In this document: positions 8,567-17,323 of the stretch, piece after piece
How the letters are laid out: every line of letters begins with the position of its first letter
Numbering within the stretch: position 1 is the first letter of the stretch
NCBI RefSeq assembly: GCF_004015185.1
Contig: NZ_CP025746.1
Coordinates: 4,977,776-5,041,775, forward strand
DNA length: 64,000 nt
Direction of reading: 5' to 3'
DNA from: Clostridium manihotivorum
Lineage (GTDB): Bacteria > Bacillota > Clostridia > Clostridiales > Clostridiaceae
Notes under the pieces: model-generated
What the model saw: the letters and a program-made list of their open reading frames with translations, nothing else
The model's database searches: none
Told to the model about the DNA's origin: nothing
Position numbers and translations under genes: made by a program

Positions 8567-9562
8567 CTATAAATTCTTACAAATCTCTTCTGCAAATTCA
8601 GTGGTTGTAGCTGTGCCGCCTAAATCTGTAGTAAGTACCTTTCCCTCTACAAACACCTTTGAAAGAGCATTTTCAATCTTTGTTGCATGATCATATTCAC
8701 CGATATGCTTAAGCATCATTATAGCAGATTGGATTAATGCAGTAGGGTTTGCTTTATTTTGACCTGCTATGTCAGGAGCACTTCCATGCACCGCTTCGAA
8801 AACAGCATAATCTTTTCCTATGTTAGCCCCAGGGATTATTCCAAGACCTCCAACAAGACCAGCACATAAATCCGATAATATATCTCCATATAAGTTTGGC
8901 ATTACCATAACATCATATTTTTGAGGATTTATAACTAGATTCATAGCTGCAGCATCTACAATTAAATCGTTAAACTTAACTTCTTTGTTTTCTTCCGCTA
9001 ATTCTCTTGCAGTATTCAAGAATAAGCCATCTGAAAGCTTCATTATATTAGCTTTGTGAACAGCAGTAACCGTTGATCTTTGGTTGTTTTTTGCATATTC
9101 AAAAGCAAATTCAACAATTCTCTTACAGGCTGGTTTTGTTATAAGCTTTATGCTTTCAGCAGCATAGTCCCCAATTTTATGTTCAATGCCAGCGTAAAGA
9201 TCTTCCGTATTTTCTCTCACTATTACTAGATCCACATCAGAGTATCTTGATTCTATTCCCTTAAAGCTCTTAACCGGTCTAAGATTTATATAAAGATCAA
9301 GATTTTGCCTTAGAGTAACATTTACGCTTTTAAATCCCTTTCCAACTGGAGTGGTTATTGGCCCTTTTATAGCAATCTTATTTCTCTTTATAGCTTCTAT
9401 TACATGTTCTGGAAGAGGTGTACCATACTTTTCTATCTGAGCTTCTCCTGCTTCAACCTCTTCCCATTCTATATCAACTCCTGATGCTCTTAACACCATC
9501 TTCATAGCATTACTTACTTCAGGTCCTATTCCATCTCCAGGTATTAAGGTTATTTTATGCAT
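8567..9562 (-). CDS. icd: Isocitrate dehydrogenase, probably NAD-dependent
   Basis: 331 residues, the short form of the isocitrate/isopropylmalate dehydrogenase family. It oxidatively decarboxylates isocitrate to 2-oxoglutarate. The substrate loop reads SVNVTLRQ (S79, N81, R85), the Ser-x-Asn pattern of isocitrate rather than isopropylmalate enzymes. Metal-binding Asp residues are D203, D227 and D231. The coenzyme loop is VHGSAPDIAGQ (D264-I265) where NADP enzymes have Lys-Tyr, so NAD use is inferred. Its ATG lies inside the end of the aconitase gene (8-bp overlap), showing translational coupling. It is the last gene of the citrate operon. A homoisocitrate dehydrogenase is a less likely alternative. 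Confidence 0.9.
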   Translation of the reverse strand: MHKITLIPGDGIGPEVSNAMKMVLRASGVDIEWEEVEAGEAQIEKYGTPLPEHVIEAIKRNKIAIKGPITTPVGKGFKSVNVTLRQNLDLYINLRPVKSFKGIESRYSDVDLVIVRENTEDLYAGIEHKIGDYAAESIKLITKPACKRIVEFAFEYAKNNQRSTVTAVHKANIMKLSDGLFLNTARELAEENKEVKFNDLIVDAAAMNLVINPQKYDVMVMPNLYGDILSDLCAGLVGGLGIIPGANIGKDYAVFEAVHGSAPDIAGQNKANPTALIQSAIMMLKHIGEYDHATKIENALSKVFVEGKVLTTDLGGTATTTEFAEEICKNL

Positions 9563-11498
9563 TGACGCTACCTTCTTTCATTAAATCTTTAGTGTAATTA
9601 AGCTTTCCACCAGCTAAAAGTATCTCGATCTCTCTTTGGGATAAGTCAGCTATTACCTTAAAGTTAGTTCCCTTAGTTATATTTTCAACTGTAAGCTCTC
9701 CATTACAGATATCTTTTTCAATATTGTTTATTGTTAAATCATCTAAGAGTTCAACAGTGTCATAATCAGCTTCATCTTTAAAGGTTAAAGGTAGTATTCC
9801 GCTATTTATTAAATTAGCCTTATGAATTCTTGCAAAACTCTTCACAATTACCGCCTTAACGCCTAAATATAATGGTGCTAAAGCAGCATGCTCTCTGCTT
9901 GAACCTTGACCATAGTTGTTTCCTCCAACTATAAATCCGCCCTTATATTCCTTAGCTCTTGCTGGAAATTCTGTATCTACTGTATTAAAGCAGAAATCTG
10001 AAAGATAAGGTACATTTGACCTATATGGTAAAAGCTTTGAGTTTGATGGCATTATGTGATCTGTAGTTATATTGTCTGTTACCTTTAATAAAGTCTTCCC
10101 TTCTAGAGCATTTGTTAATGGTACACCGTTTGGAAATGGCTTTATGTTTGGTCCTCTTACAACCTCAACCTCAGAAGAAGCTTCAGATGGTTTTAGTATC
10201 ATAGAATCATCTAAGATAAATCTTTCAGGAAGCTCTACAGTTAAATCAGCTTCAAATTCCTTTGGATCTGTTAATACTCCAGTTATTGCACTGACAGCTG
10301 CAGTCTCAGGACTTACTAGATAAACCTTAGCAGTTAAAGTTCCACTTCTTCCATAGAAATTTCTATTGAAGGTTCTAAGAGAAACCCCTTCTGTTCCAGG
10401 CGCTTGCCCCATTCCTATACATGGGCCACAAGAATTTTCTAGTATTCTTGCTCCAGCACTGATTATATCTCCAAGAGCTCCATTACGAGAAATCATCTCC
10501 ATAACTTGTCTTGAACCAGGAGCTATAACTAAGGATACATCTGAATGAACCTTATTACCTTTAAGTATCTTAGCCACCTTCATAAGATCTTCATAGGAAG
10601 AATTAGTACAGCTTCCAATTGCTACTTGATCTACTTTAATCTTGCCGATTGTTCTTATTTCCTCAACATTGTCAGGGCTATGTGGTTTTGCAGCTAGAGG
10701 TTCTAGCTTTTCTAGCTCTATAGTTATTTCTTCATCATATAAAGCATCTTCATCTGGTAGAAGTTCTTTCCAATCTTCTTCTCTTCCTTGAGCTTTGAAA
10801 TACTCTAAGGTTCTTTCATCGCTTGGGAATATGGAAGTTGTTGCACCAAGCTCTGCTCCCATATTAGTAATTGTAGCTCTTTGTGGAACAGATAGAGACT
10901 TGACACCTTCTCCACCATATTCAAATACTCTTCCAACTCCGCCTTTTACAGTAAGCCTTCTAAGAACTTCTAGTATTACATCCTTTGCAGAAACCATTGG
11001 AGAAAGCTTTCCAGTAAGATTAATCTTACATACTTTTGGAGCATTTATAAAATAAGCTCCGCCTCCCATAGCAACAGCTACATCAAGTCCACCTGCTCCT
11101 ATAGCAATCATTCCAACTCCGCCAGCAGTTGGAGTATGACTATCAGATCCAATCAAGGTATCTCCAGGAGTTGAGAATCTTTCTAAGAACACCTGATGAC
11201 ATATACCATTGCCAGGCTTTGAAAATAAAACTCCATATTTGGCTGCTACTGTTTGTATATATCTATGATCATCTGCATTTTCAAAACCTTGTTGAAGCAT
11301 ATTGTGATCAACAAAGGCTACAGATCTTTTTGTCTTTACTCTATCTATTCCCATTGCTTCTAATTGAAGATACGTCATTGTTCCAGTAGAATCCTGCGTA
11401 AGAGTTTGATCTATTTTTATCCCTATAGGTTCCCCTTGTACAAGTTCTCCTTCAACTAAATGTTTTTCTAAAATCTTATATACTAAATTTAATCCCAT
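9555..11498 (-). CDS. acn: Aconitate hydratase (single-chain aconitase)
   Basis: 647 residues; isomerises citrate to isocitrate through cis-aconitate with a [4Fe-4S] cluster. The cluster cysteines are clear: C297 in AIGSCTNSS and C357/C360 in ENSCGPCIGMG. The swivel domain carries the substrate-binding GSSREHAAL motif near residue 540. The length is well below that of AcnA/IRP1-type enzymes (about 900) and matches the shorter mitochondrial-like/homoaconitase-like clade seen in clostridia. AGGGGGAG precedes the ATG. It is the middle gene of the operon, 25 bp after the citrate synthase and overlapping icd. 3-isopropylmalate dehydratase is unlikely because that enzyme is usually split into two subunits. 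Confidence 0.92.
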   Translation of the reverse strand: MGLNLVYKILEKHLVEGELVQGEPIGIKIDQTLTQDSTGTMTYLQLEAMGIDRVKTKRSVAFVDHNMLQQGFENADDHRYIQTVAAKYGVLFSKPGNGICHQVFLERFSTPGDTLIGSDSHTPTAGGVGMIAIGAGGLDVAVAMGGGAYFINAPKVCKINLTGKLSPMVSAKDVILEVLRRLTVKGGVGRVFEYGGEGVKSLSVPQRATITNMGAELGATTSIFPSDERTLEYFKAQGREEDWKELLPDEDALYDEEITIELEKLEPLAAKPHSPDNVEEIRTIGKIKVDQVAIGSCTNSSYEDLMKVAKILKGNKVHSDVSLVIAPGSRQVMEMISRNGALGDIISAGARILENSCGPCIGMGQAPGTEGVSLRTFNRNFYGRSGTLTAKVYLVSPETAAVSAITGVLTDPKEFEADLTVELPERFILDDSMILKPSEASSEVEVVRGPNIKPFPNGVPLTNALEGKTLLKVTDNITTDHIMPSNSKLLPYRSNVPYLSDFCFNTVDTEFPARAKEYKGGFIVGGNNYGQGSSREHAALAPLYLGVKAVIVKSFARIHKANLINSGILPLTFKDEADYDTVELLDDLTINNIEKDICNGELTVENITKGTNFKVIADLSQREIEILLAGGKLNYTKDLMKEGSVNA

Positions 11499-11523
11499 AG
11501 TAGGCTCCCCCTTGTTTTAAGTA

Positions 11524-12669
11524 TTACTTATCTGAAAAGTCCTTGTATAGTTGTACAAGTTCCTTATCAAAAAGACTTCTCTTAAGCTTCACTGATAGCT
11601 CTCTAACCATAGCAAGTAGCTCATCAGCTTCTTTTGGAGAAAGCACTATATCATATTCCTTAAATTTATTAACTATTGCTGCCTTTCCTGAATGCTTGCC
11701 TATAACTATTTGTCTTTCTAGTCCTACATCAGAAGGTTGGAACACTTCATAATTTAAAGGATTTTTTATAGCACCATCAGCATGTATACCTGATTCATGT
11801 GCAAACATGTTAGAACCAACAATAGCCTTCCAAGCAGGAATTTCTCTTCCTGAGGCCTTAGCAACATATTCGGATACTTCCTTGAACATTTTTGTATCCA
11901 CAGTTACATCATATCCATATACATGTTTTAAAGCCATCAACACTTCCTCTAGTGCAGCATTACCAGCTCTTTCACCTAGCCCATTTACTGTAACTCCTAA
12001 ATGAGTTGCTCCACCAGCAAGTCCAGCTAAGGCATTGGCAGTAGCCATACCAAAATCATTATGTGTATGCATTTCTATATCAAAGTTTGTATTGTTACTT
12101 AAAAAACTTATATCTTCTAGTATCTTTGCTGGATGCATTATACCCACAGTATCACAGTATCTAAACCTATTAGCTCCAGCTTTCTTTGCTTCGTTTATGA
12201 ACTGAACAAGGAAATCTCTATCAGCTCTTGATGAATCCTCACCACTTACAGAAACATAGAGTCCATTTTTCTTTCCGAACTCTACTGCTCTAATCATATT
12301 TTCAAGCACCCATTCTCTTGAAGTCTGAAGTTTATGCTGTATGTGTATGTCAGAAACAGAGATAGATATGGCTATTGCATCCACCCCACAGTCAATTGAT
12401 TGCTCAATATCACTTATAACAGCTCTATTCCAAGCCATTATACTTGATTTTAAGTTTTTCTTTGCAATTGCCTTTATAGCTTCTTTTTCGTCTCCTCCCA
12501 TAGTTGGAATACCAACCTCAAGCTGATCCACCCCAAGATCGCTTAACATTTCAGCTATGGACACTTTTTCATGATTTGCAAATACAACACCTGCTGTTTG
12601 TTCACCATCTCTTAATGTTGTATCCACTACATAAATTTTTTTACCTGTTCCTTTTTCAAAAACAGCCAT
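11524..12669 (-). CDS. Re-type citrate synthase (homocitrate synthase-like)
   Basis: 381-residue DRE-TIM metallolyase of the isopropylmalate/homocitrate synthase superfamily. The signature DTTLRDGEQ (R20, D21) and the metal-binding HTHNDFG (H201, H203) are intact. Sequence alone would give homocitrate or isopropylmalate synthase. The gene is first in an operon with aconitase and isocitrate dehydrogenase, the arrangement in which this type has been shown in C. kluyveri and C. acetobutylicum to be Re-citrate synthase, condensing acetyl-CoA with oxaloacetate. No leucine regulatory domain is present, which fits. GGGGG lies 8 bases before the ATG. Confidence 0.82.
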   Translation of the reverse strand: MAVFEKGTGKKIYVVDTTLRDGEQTAGVVFANHEKVSIAEMLSDLGVDQLEVGIPTMGGDEKEAIKAIAKKNLKSSIMAWNRAVISDIEQSIDCGVDAIAISISVSDIHIQHKLQTSREWVLENMIRAVEFGKKNGLYVSVSGEDSSRADRDFLVQFINEAKKAGANRFRYCDTVGIMHPAKILEDISFLSNNTNFDIEMHTHNDFGMATANALAGLAGGATHLGVTVNGLGERAGNAALEEVLMALKHVYGYDVTVDTKMFKEVSEYVAKASGREIPAWKAIVGSNMFAHESGIHADGAIKNPLNYEVFQPSDVGLERQIVIGKHSGKAAIVNKFKEYDIVLSPKEADELLAMVRELSVKLKRSLFDKELVQLYKDFSDK

Positions 12670-12946
12670 TTGAGTAACCCCCTTTAATTATTGCACGACA
12701 AACTATCACATTAATCAATACATATTTTGTCATCTTTTGTAATTTTAACTTATAATTTATTACGTATAGTTATATACACTTTTTATTATAAATCATTCTA
12801 TCATACTTTTTTTAAGAATACTATACCAATTATGATAAATTAAGAAAATTTAGCTATTTTCTTTTTTATTCTTTATACTATACTTGCATTTAAGCATCAA
12901 AAGCATATTTACGCACAACTTTATCTATCTTACAAATATAATAAAA

Positions 12947-12984
12947 AAAGAAGCTCTAACCCTAAAGTTAAAGCCTCTTTTCTA
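12947..12984 (-). terminator. Terminator overlapping the end of the downstream HTH-TPR gene
   Basis: AGAAGCTCTAAC pairs, with G-U pairs, with GTTAAAGCCTCT. On the minus strand it is followed by seven T. The stem includes the stop codon region of the gene ending at 12968 and separates the regulators from the citrate operon. Confidence 0.65.
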
Positions 12985-14212
12985 TATTCATTGCAAGCGT
13001 AAAATATTTAATTGCTTCTCTCACTTCACCAATTTCATGGTACATATTTGCCATCTCAATGTATCTGGTATATCTTTGAGAATGGTTTCCGAACTTAACC
13101 AATGAATCTATAGAGAGATTCATGTACATTTCTGATTGCTCATAAAGTCCTTTTTTCTGGAATACATAAGCTTTTAAATAATATGATCTCTCAATAAGTC
13201 TCACATTGTCGCAGCCTATTGCTATGTTAAGTGCCTCTGAAGCTATTTCATCTGCAATTTCTAACTCTCCATTTTCTATGTATATGGCAACAGCCTTATT
13301 TAGTAACTCACAAAAATAGTCATTTCTGTCTCTCGGAAACATATCCATTGCTTCCTTTACTTCTTTTATCCCCTTTTCTCTTTCGCTGTTCTTAAAATAA
13401 CACTCTCCATAAAATAACTTTGCTTTTGCTAATTCCCTTTGATCTTCCTTAAGATAAGTCAAGGCCTTATCCCTAGAATCCCCACCATCAATTTCACCAA
13501 ATCTTATTAATAGTCCTGCATATAAGCTTAATACCTTGCCCCTTATGATGACATCTTCTATTTTTTCAAAACTATTAATATATTTTTTTAGCAAGTCATA
13601 GGCTAAATCATCCTGCTTTAACTTTAAGTAACAGCGAGCCTCAGAATATATGATATCTGCAATATATTCCTGACTGATATCATCAGAGCTTATTCTTAGC
13701 TTGCTGTAATAAGCTAAAGCCTCATTAAATTCTTTGTTATTGAAGAAATATTTAGCCATATCTCTATAAAATGTAACGGTTTTGTCTCCTAGCTTTTGAG
13801 ATATATCATAGTATTCATTCATCATACCTTGTATATCACTATACTTAAGCTCGTCCAAATAATAAGTAAACAGAAGATGCATAAATTCAAAAGCTAAATC
13901 ATTATAACCATAATGTATAGCGTAACTTATACTCAACCTTAAATCTTCCTCATAGTCATAATCCTTGATTCTCTTCTTAAAAGCTTCAAGATTATTTTCA
14001 AGTTGATCTTTAACATCCTCATTTAAGTAACTTACATCTAAATCTAGCTTTTGCGCAACAATCTCTATGATCCAAGGCTCTGCTTTTACTTTACCATTCT
14101 CAATACAGCTCATCTTAGAAATAGATATATTCTCATCGCACAACTCTTTTAATGTTATTCCCTTATATATTCTAGCTCTTTTTATCTTTTCTCCGGTTGA
14201 TAAAATCTCCAT
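12968..14212 (-). CDS. HTH_XRE regulator with TPR-like C-terminal domain (copy 2)
   Basis: 414 residues from ATG 14212 (GAGGGG directly upstream; an in-frame GTG at 14221 lacks a ribosome site). Residues 1-65 are an XRE-type helix-turn-helix (GEKIKRARIYKGITLKELC, then ISKMSCIENGK). The rest is repeated helix pairs of TPR type (FMHLLFTYYLDEL, AKYFFNNKEFNEALAYYSKL, AKLFYGECYFKNSEREKGI). This layout is that of RRNPP-like and related clostridial regulators whose TPR domain often binds peptides. It is a paralogue of the gene 22 bp upstream, and the two probably form an operon. It lies just upstream of the citrate operon on the same strand, but behind a terminator. No signalling-peptide gene is obvious nearby. 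Confidence 0.85.
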   Translation of the reverse strand: MEILSTGEKIKRARIYKGITLKELCDENISISKMSCIENGKVKAEPWIIEIVAQKLDLDVSYLNEDVKDQLENNLEAFKKRIKDYDYEEDLRLSISYAIHYGYNDLAFEFMHLLFTYYLDELKYSDIQGMMNEYYDISQKLGDKTVTFYRDMAKYFFNNKEFNEALAYYSKLRISSDDISQEYIADIIYSEARCYLKLKQDDLAYDLLKKYINSFEKIEDVIIRGKVLSLYAGLLIRFGEIDGGDSRDKALTYLKEDQRELAKAKLFYGECYFKNSEREKGIKEVKEAMDMFPRDRNDYFCELLNKAVAIYIENGELEIADEIASEALNIAIGCDNVRLIERSYYLKAYVFQKKGLYEQSEMYMNLSIDSLVKFGNHSQRYTRYIEMANMYHEIGEVREAIKYFTLAMNIEKRL

Positions 14213-14234
14213 TCCCCTCACCTATCAAAAAAAA

Positions 14235-15536
14235 CTAATTTCTAATAACGCCAATTTTTTTAAAAATTCCTACACCTTCATCTAGGAATTTTGCTGCTTC
14301 GCTATCGTTTCTTTGATCTAAATAGAACTTTCCTACCATAACGGCAATTTCTCCAGCTTTTTTAAAGTTTTCGCTATCCTTTGAAACTTTAAAAGCATCT
14401 AACAACACAGCTTCTGCCTCCAAATAGCTTTCTTTTATTACTAGAACTCTAAACTTGATAAGCATAAACTCTATAATATCTGAGTAATTACTTGGATCTA
14501 TACGTTCTTCAATCTCTTTCATAACCGCTGTACACTTGGAAATGTCTTTTAGCTTAATATAATTCTCACAGATATTAATAAGTGTTTCAGGTAATTTGCT
14601 GTCCTTATTTTTCTCTCTAAGTTCCTTAGCTATCTCATAATGCTTGAAAGACTCTTCTAAGTTTTCAAATTGATAGAATAATCTTCCTAAATTATTTTCA
14701 ATATAAGATATATTCTCTAGATCTTCTAGTCCTTTATACACTTCTAAAGTTTTCTTAGAATACTTTATAGCATTAGTTAAGTCACCCTTACTATTATATT
14801 CCTCTGATATTAACAACAAAGTTTTTGCATATTTTTTCTGGTCATATATTTGTTCAAACTTTTGCTTAGCTAAAAATGCATAATTCATTGAATTCTTGGC
14901 ATCTTCTAACTTAAAGTATGTCTTTGAGATTGTAAAATATATCTCTCCTAGTAAGAAGTCATCACCAATATTACGATCTATATATAGCTTTTCCGCTTGT
15001 TTCAGATATGATGTAGCTGAATGATACGCTTTTAACTCAAGTGTTATCTTTCCTAAATATAGAAAGGTTTTTACCATTTCCTCGTAGTTGTTGTTTTTTA
15101 TAAAAATAACATTAGCTGAAAGGAAAAACTGTTGTGCAGACACATTCTCACCCTTAGCCATATAGATCTTAGCCCTTAAATATAGGTTCCTAGCTTTTCT
15201 ATATTCTAAGTTGTATTTTTCCGCATAGTAAAGTGAATTTTCTATATACTTCTCTGCGGTTATTGTATCATTATCTAATATATAAGATTCTGCCACTTGT
15301 TCAAAATACGTACATATGTTTTCCGCTTGAGTTTCTTCTGATTCCATTAAATACTCTACAGAAGTTTTTAATGTTGCAGCTAAATATTCAAGTAAATCCA
15401 TGGATGGATTTGATCTTCCAGACTCTACAAGACTTATCTGCCCAGGTGTGATTCTGTCACCAGCTAAATCCTTTAATGTCATATCTAATTCTTTTCTTCT
15501 TCTTTTTATCTTTTCTCCTAATGAAAGAATCTCCAT
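14235..15536 (-). CDS. HTH_XRE regulator with TPR-like C-terminal domain (copy 1)
   Basis: 433 residues from ATG 15536 (AAGGAAGA upstream). Residues 1-65: XRE helix-turn-helix (GEKIKRRRKELDMTLKDLAG, ITPGQISLVESGRSNPSMD). The remainder is TPR-like helix pairs (KARNLYLRAKIYMAKGE, EEMVKTFLYLGKITLELKAY, LLLISEEYNSKGDLTNAIKY). It shares its first residues (MEILS-GEKIKR-R) and its architecture with the next gene, so they are tandem duplicates that have since diverged. Such regulators commonly sense peptides or report physiological state in clostridia; the ligand and targets here are unknown. Confidence 0.87.
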   Translation of the reverse strand: MEILSLGEKIKRRRKELDMTLKDLAGDRITPGQISLVESGRSNPSMDLLEYLAATLKTSVEYLMESEETQAENICTYFEQVAESYILDNDTITAEKYIENSLYYAEKYNLEYRKARNLYLRAKIYMAKGENVSAQQFFLSANVIFIKNNNYEEMVKTFLYLGKITLELKAYHSATSYLKQAEKLYIDRNIGDDFLLGEIYFTISKTYFKLEDAKNSMNYAFLAKQKFEQIYDQKKYAKTLLLISEEYNSKGDLTNAIKYSKKTLEVYKGLEDLENISYIENNLGRLFYQFENLEESFKHYEIAKELREKNKDSKLPETLINICENYIKLKDISKCTAVMKEIEERIDPSNYSDIIEFMLIKFRVLVIKESYLEAEAVLLDAFKVSKDSENFKKAGEIAVMVGKFYLDQRNDSEAAKFLDEGVGIFKKIGVIRN

Positions 15537-15942
15537 ACGCACTCTTCCTTTTTCCTTAATTATGTAATTTTTTTATAAATTAAAATTATAATTTATTATA
15601 ACATAAATATATACTATTAGAACTGTTAAACTAACAAATTTCTTTTATTTTTTATAAAATTCCCTATTTTATACAAAGTTTTTGTAAGATTTTATACTTT
15701 TAATTTTATTTTTGGATTAATTACTGGAAATACTTCACTTTTTTGCCTCCTTTTTTCCAGCTACATATGGGTAAAATATGAAGTATAATACATATTTTCA
15801 TTTCTTGTCCTATATATTCATTTAGTCTACCCAGTGACATTTAGCCACAACTTTATCTGAAATACAATTTTCTATGAAAGAGACAAGCTTTTAAATTATA
15901 CTTTATTAGATATCTAGTCTTAGTGTTTGATTACTAAAGCAA
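15537..15942. other. AT-rich intergenic region
   Basis: About 400 bp upstream of the tandem HTH-TPR genes. I see no open frame, hairpin or repeat copy in it. It must contain the minus-strand promoter of the regulators, but I cannot choose a convincing -35/-10 pair. Confidence 0.5.
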
Positions 15943-15975
15943 AAAAATACTCGAGGAAAATCCTCGAGTATTTTT
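15943..15975 (-). terminator. Terminator of the YtxH-like gene
   Basis: AAAAATACTCGAGGA and TCCTCGAGTATTTTT pair over about 14 bp with a short loop, directly after the stop codon at 15974. It is symmetrical, so it could act on either strand. Confidence 0.85.
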
Positions 15976-16147
15976 ACTTAAATATGTTCATCATTCCATC
16001 AGCTCTATCTTCAGCAAGACTCATAACCATTCTTCCTGCTCTCTTTAAAGATTTTTGAGTTTTTCTATCTAGCTGAGGCAAGATCATCATGCCAAATGCT
16101 GCTCCGACTATTGCTCCAGTAGTTACACCACTCATAAATTTTCCCAT
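15974..16147 (-). CDS. Small YtxH-like protein
   Basis: 57 residues, starting MGKFMSGVTTGAIVGAAFGM. A glycine/alanine-rich hydrophobic N-terminal segment (about 5-25) is followed by a basic helical part (LDRKTQKSLKRAGRMV). This is the short YtxH-like layout (one membrane or surface-associated segment plus a charged helix) seen in many Firmicutes. Ribosome site AAGAGGTG lies 7 bases before the ATG and a strong terminator follows immediately, which supports a real gene despite its size. Function is unknown; in Bacillus the family is linked to general stress. Confidence 0.75.
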   Translation of the reverse strand: MGKFMSGVTTGAIVGAAFGMMILPQLDRKTQKSLKRAGRMVMSLAEDRADGMMNIFK

Positions 16148-16311
16148 AATCCAGCACCTCTTTTTATTAAATTTTCATTTATAGATTATGCATTTTTCAA
16201 CAAATTATTTGCTCCAATATATTCCTATGAAACTCCTACTTTTCCACAAAAAACATAGAAACTTCTCTATTATATATTGTTGAGTGGCTTTTTCTGAGTG
16301 CTTCCTCTAAC

Positions 16312-17223
16312 TTAAGCCTTATTGAAGTGATCTAAATAAACTTTTTTAGCATAACTTATAATCTCTTCTTGTTTTCCTTCTGGAAGAGCCTCTATTATAT
16401 CTATAATTGATGCAGGCACTTGAATCTTAGATTTATTACTATCCATAGAAACCTTAGTATTATCCTCACCATCTACAATAATATTCTCTGAGTGCTTAGG
16501 AGATAATCTCTCGATTTCCCTTTTTATCGTTTCATTTGATACCTTTAATGTATTGCTGCTTAGCCATCTAGATACAACCTTCTCAGAAGCTATGCCTAGT
16601 TTTTCTTTACATTTTTCATCTACAAGCTCATTAAAGAAATCACCGGTATGACTATCAACCTTTACAAATATTACTTCAAGACCCTTACTCATAATCTCAT
16701 TCATCCTGGCATGATACTGCTTAGATGAGTCATCTTTTCTTTCCCAAAACCCAGTAGCATGATAGCATATTCCAGCATAATCATGGAAAAGAACCATCTT
16801 TTTCTCTCCAATACTAAGAGCATACTCTGCAGCTTTTACAGCTGCCTCAAGCTCTCCAGCAATTTGCCTTATGTTCTTTTCGGAACTACTCTTTCCAACA
16901 CCACTATCAATATATTCCACCACATTGTCACGAACCGCCACTACCCCGTAGGCATATTCCTCAGTACTTATGTTATAACTTCCATCAACATAGGCATGCA
17001 AACAATCCATTGGGTATTCATGCTCACCCTTTTTCAATATATTTCCTTGTTCATCTAAGAACTTCCTAGCTTCCTCTAAGCTTTCAAAACTCTTGTATTT
17101 TGCTCCTTTTACGCCCTTAACAAGCTTCAAGCACTGATCCCAAGTGTTTACTATTATATTTTCTACCTTTTCATTCTTAGAAAAGTCAAAGCCTTCTTTT
17201 ATTGCGTATACTTTCTTTCCCAT
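16312..17223 (-). CDS. rnhA: RNase H type I with N-terminal viroplasmin domain
   Basis: 303 residues. The N-terminal 60 residues are a caulimovirus-viroplasmin-type RNA/DNA-hybrid-binding domain (GVKGAKYKSFESLEEARKFL). Next is an RNase H domain (about 75-215) with the acidic residues in AYVDGSY, GELEAA, LFHDY and ELVDEKC and the catalytic-loop His in VDSHTGD. It cleaves the RNA of RNA-DNA hybrids. The C-terminal 80 residues (about 220-303) are an extra region not found in the minimal enzyme and of unknown role. GCGAGG precedes the ATG. It probably acts alone. Confidence 0.9.
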   Translation of the reverse strand: MGKKVYAIKEGFDFSKNEKVENIIVNTWDQCLKLVKGVKGAKYKSFESLEEARKFLDEQGNILKKGEHEYPMDCLHAYVDGSYNISTEEYAYGVVAVRDNVVEYIDSGVGKSSSEKNIRQIAGELEAAVKAAEYALSIGEKKMVLFHDYAGICYHATGFWERKDDSSKQYHARMNEIMSKGLEVIFVKVDSHTGDFFNELVDEKCKEKLGIASEKVVSRWLSSNTLKVSNETIKREIERLSPKHSENIIVDGEDNTKVSMDSNKSKIQVPASIIDIIEALPEGKQEEIISYAKKVYLDHFNKA

Positions 17224-17246
17224 ATATAACCTCGCTATATTTTTAT

Positions 17247-17309
17247 AGATGTACCGATTCGTATTAAAACTGAGTTGAAATTTATATTACCAACTTGAAA
17301 TGGTACACC
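17247..17309. repeat. Family III palindromic repeat, short form
   Basis: AGATGTACCGATTCGTATTA ... AACTTGAAATGGTACACC, an imperfect palindrome in the gap between the DUF1232 gene and the RNase H gene. Ends and inner words match the copy at 35916, with the central arm of the long copies missing. Confidence 0.6.
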
Positions 17310-17323
17310 CTTATGTGACTTTC

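Noticed and set aside
12670-12946. Possible T-box or other riboswitch before the citrate operon
   Set aside because: No T-box sequence, no antiterminator and no terminator hairpin between promoter region and start; the region is featureless AT-rich DNA.
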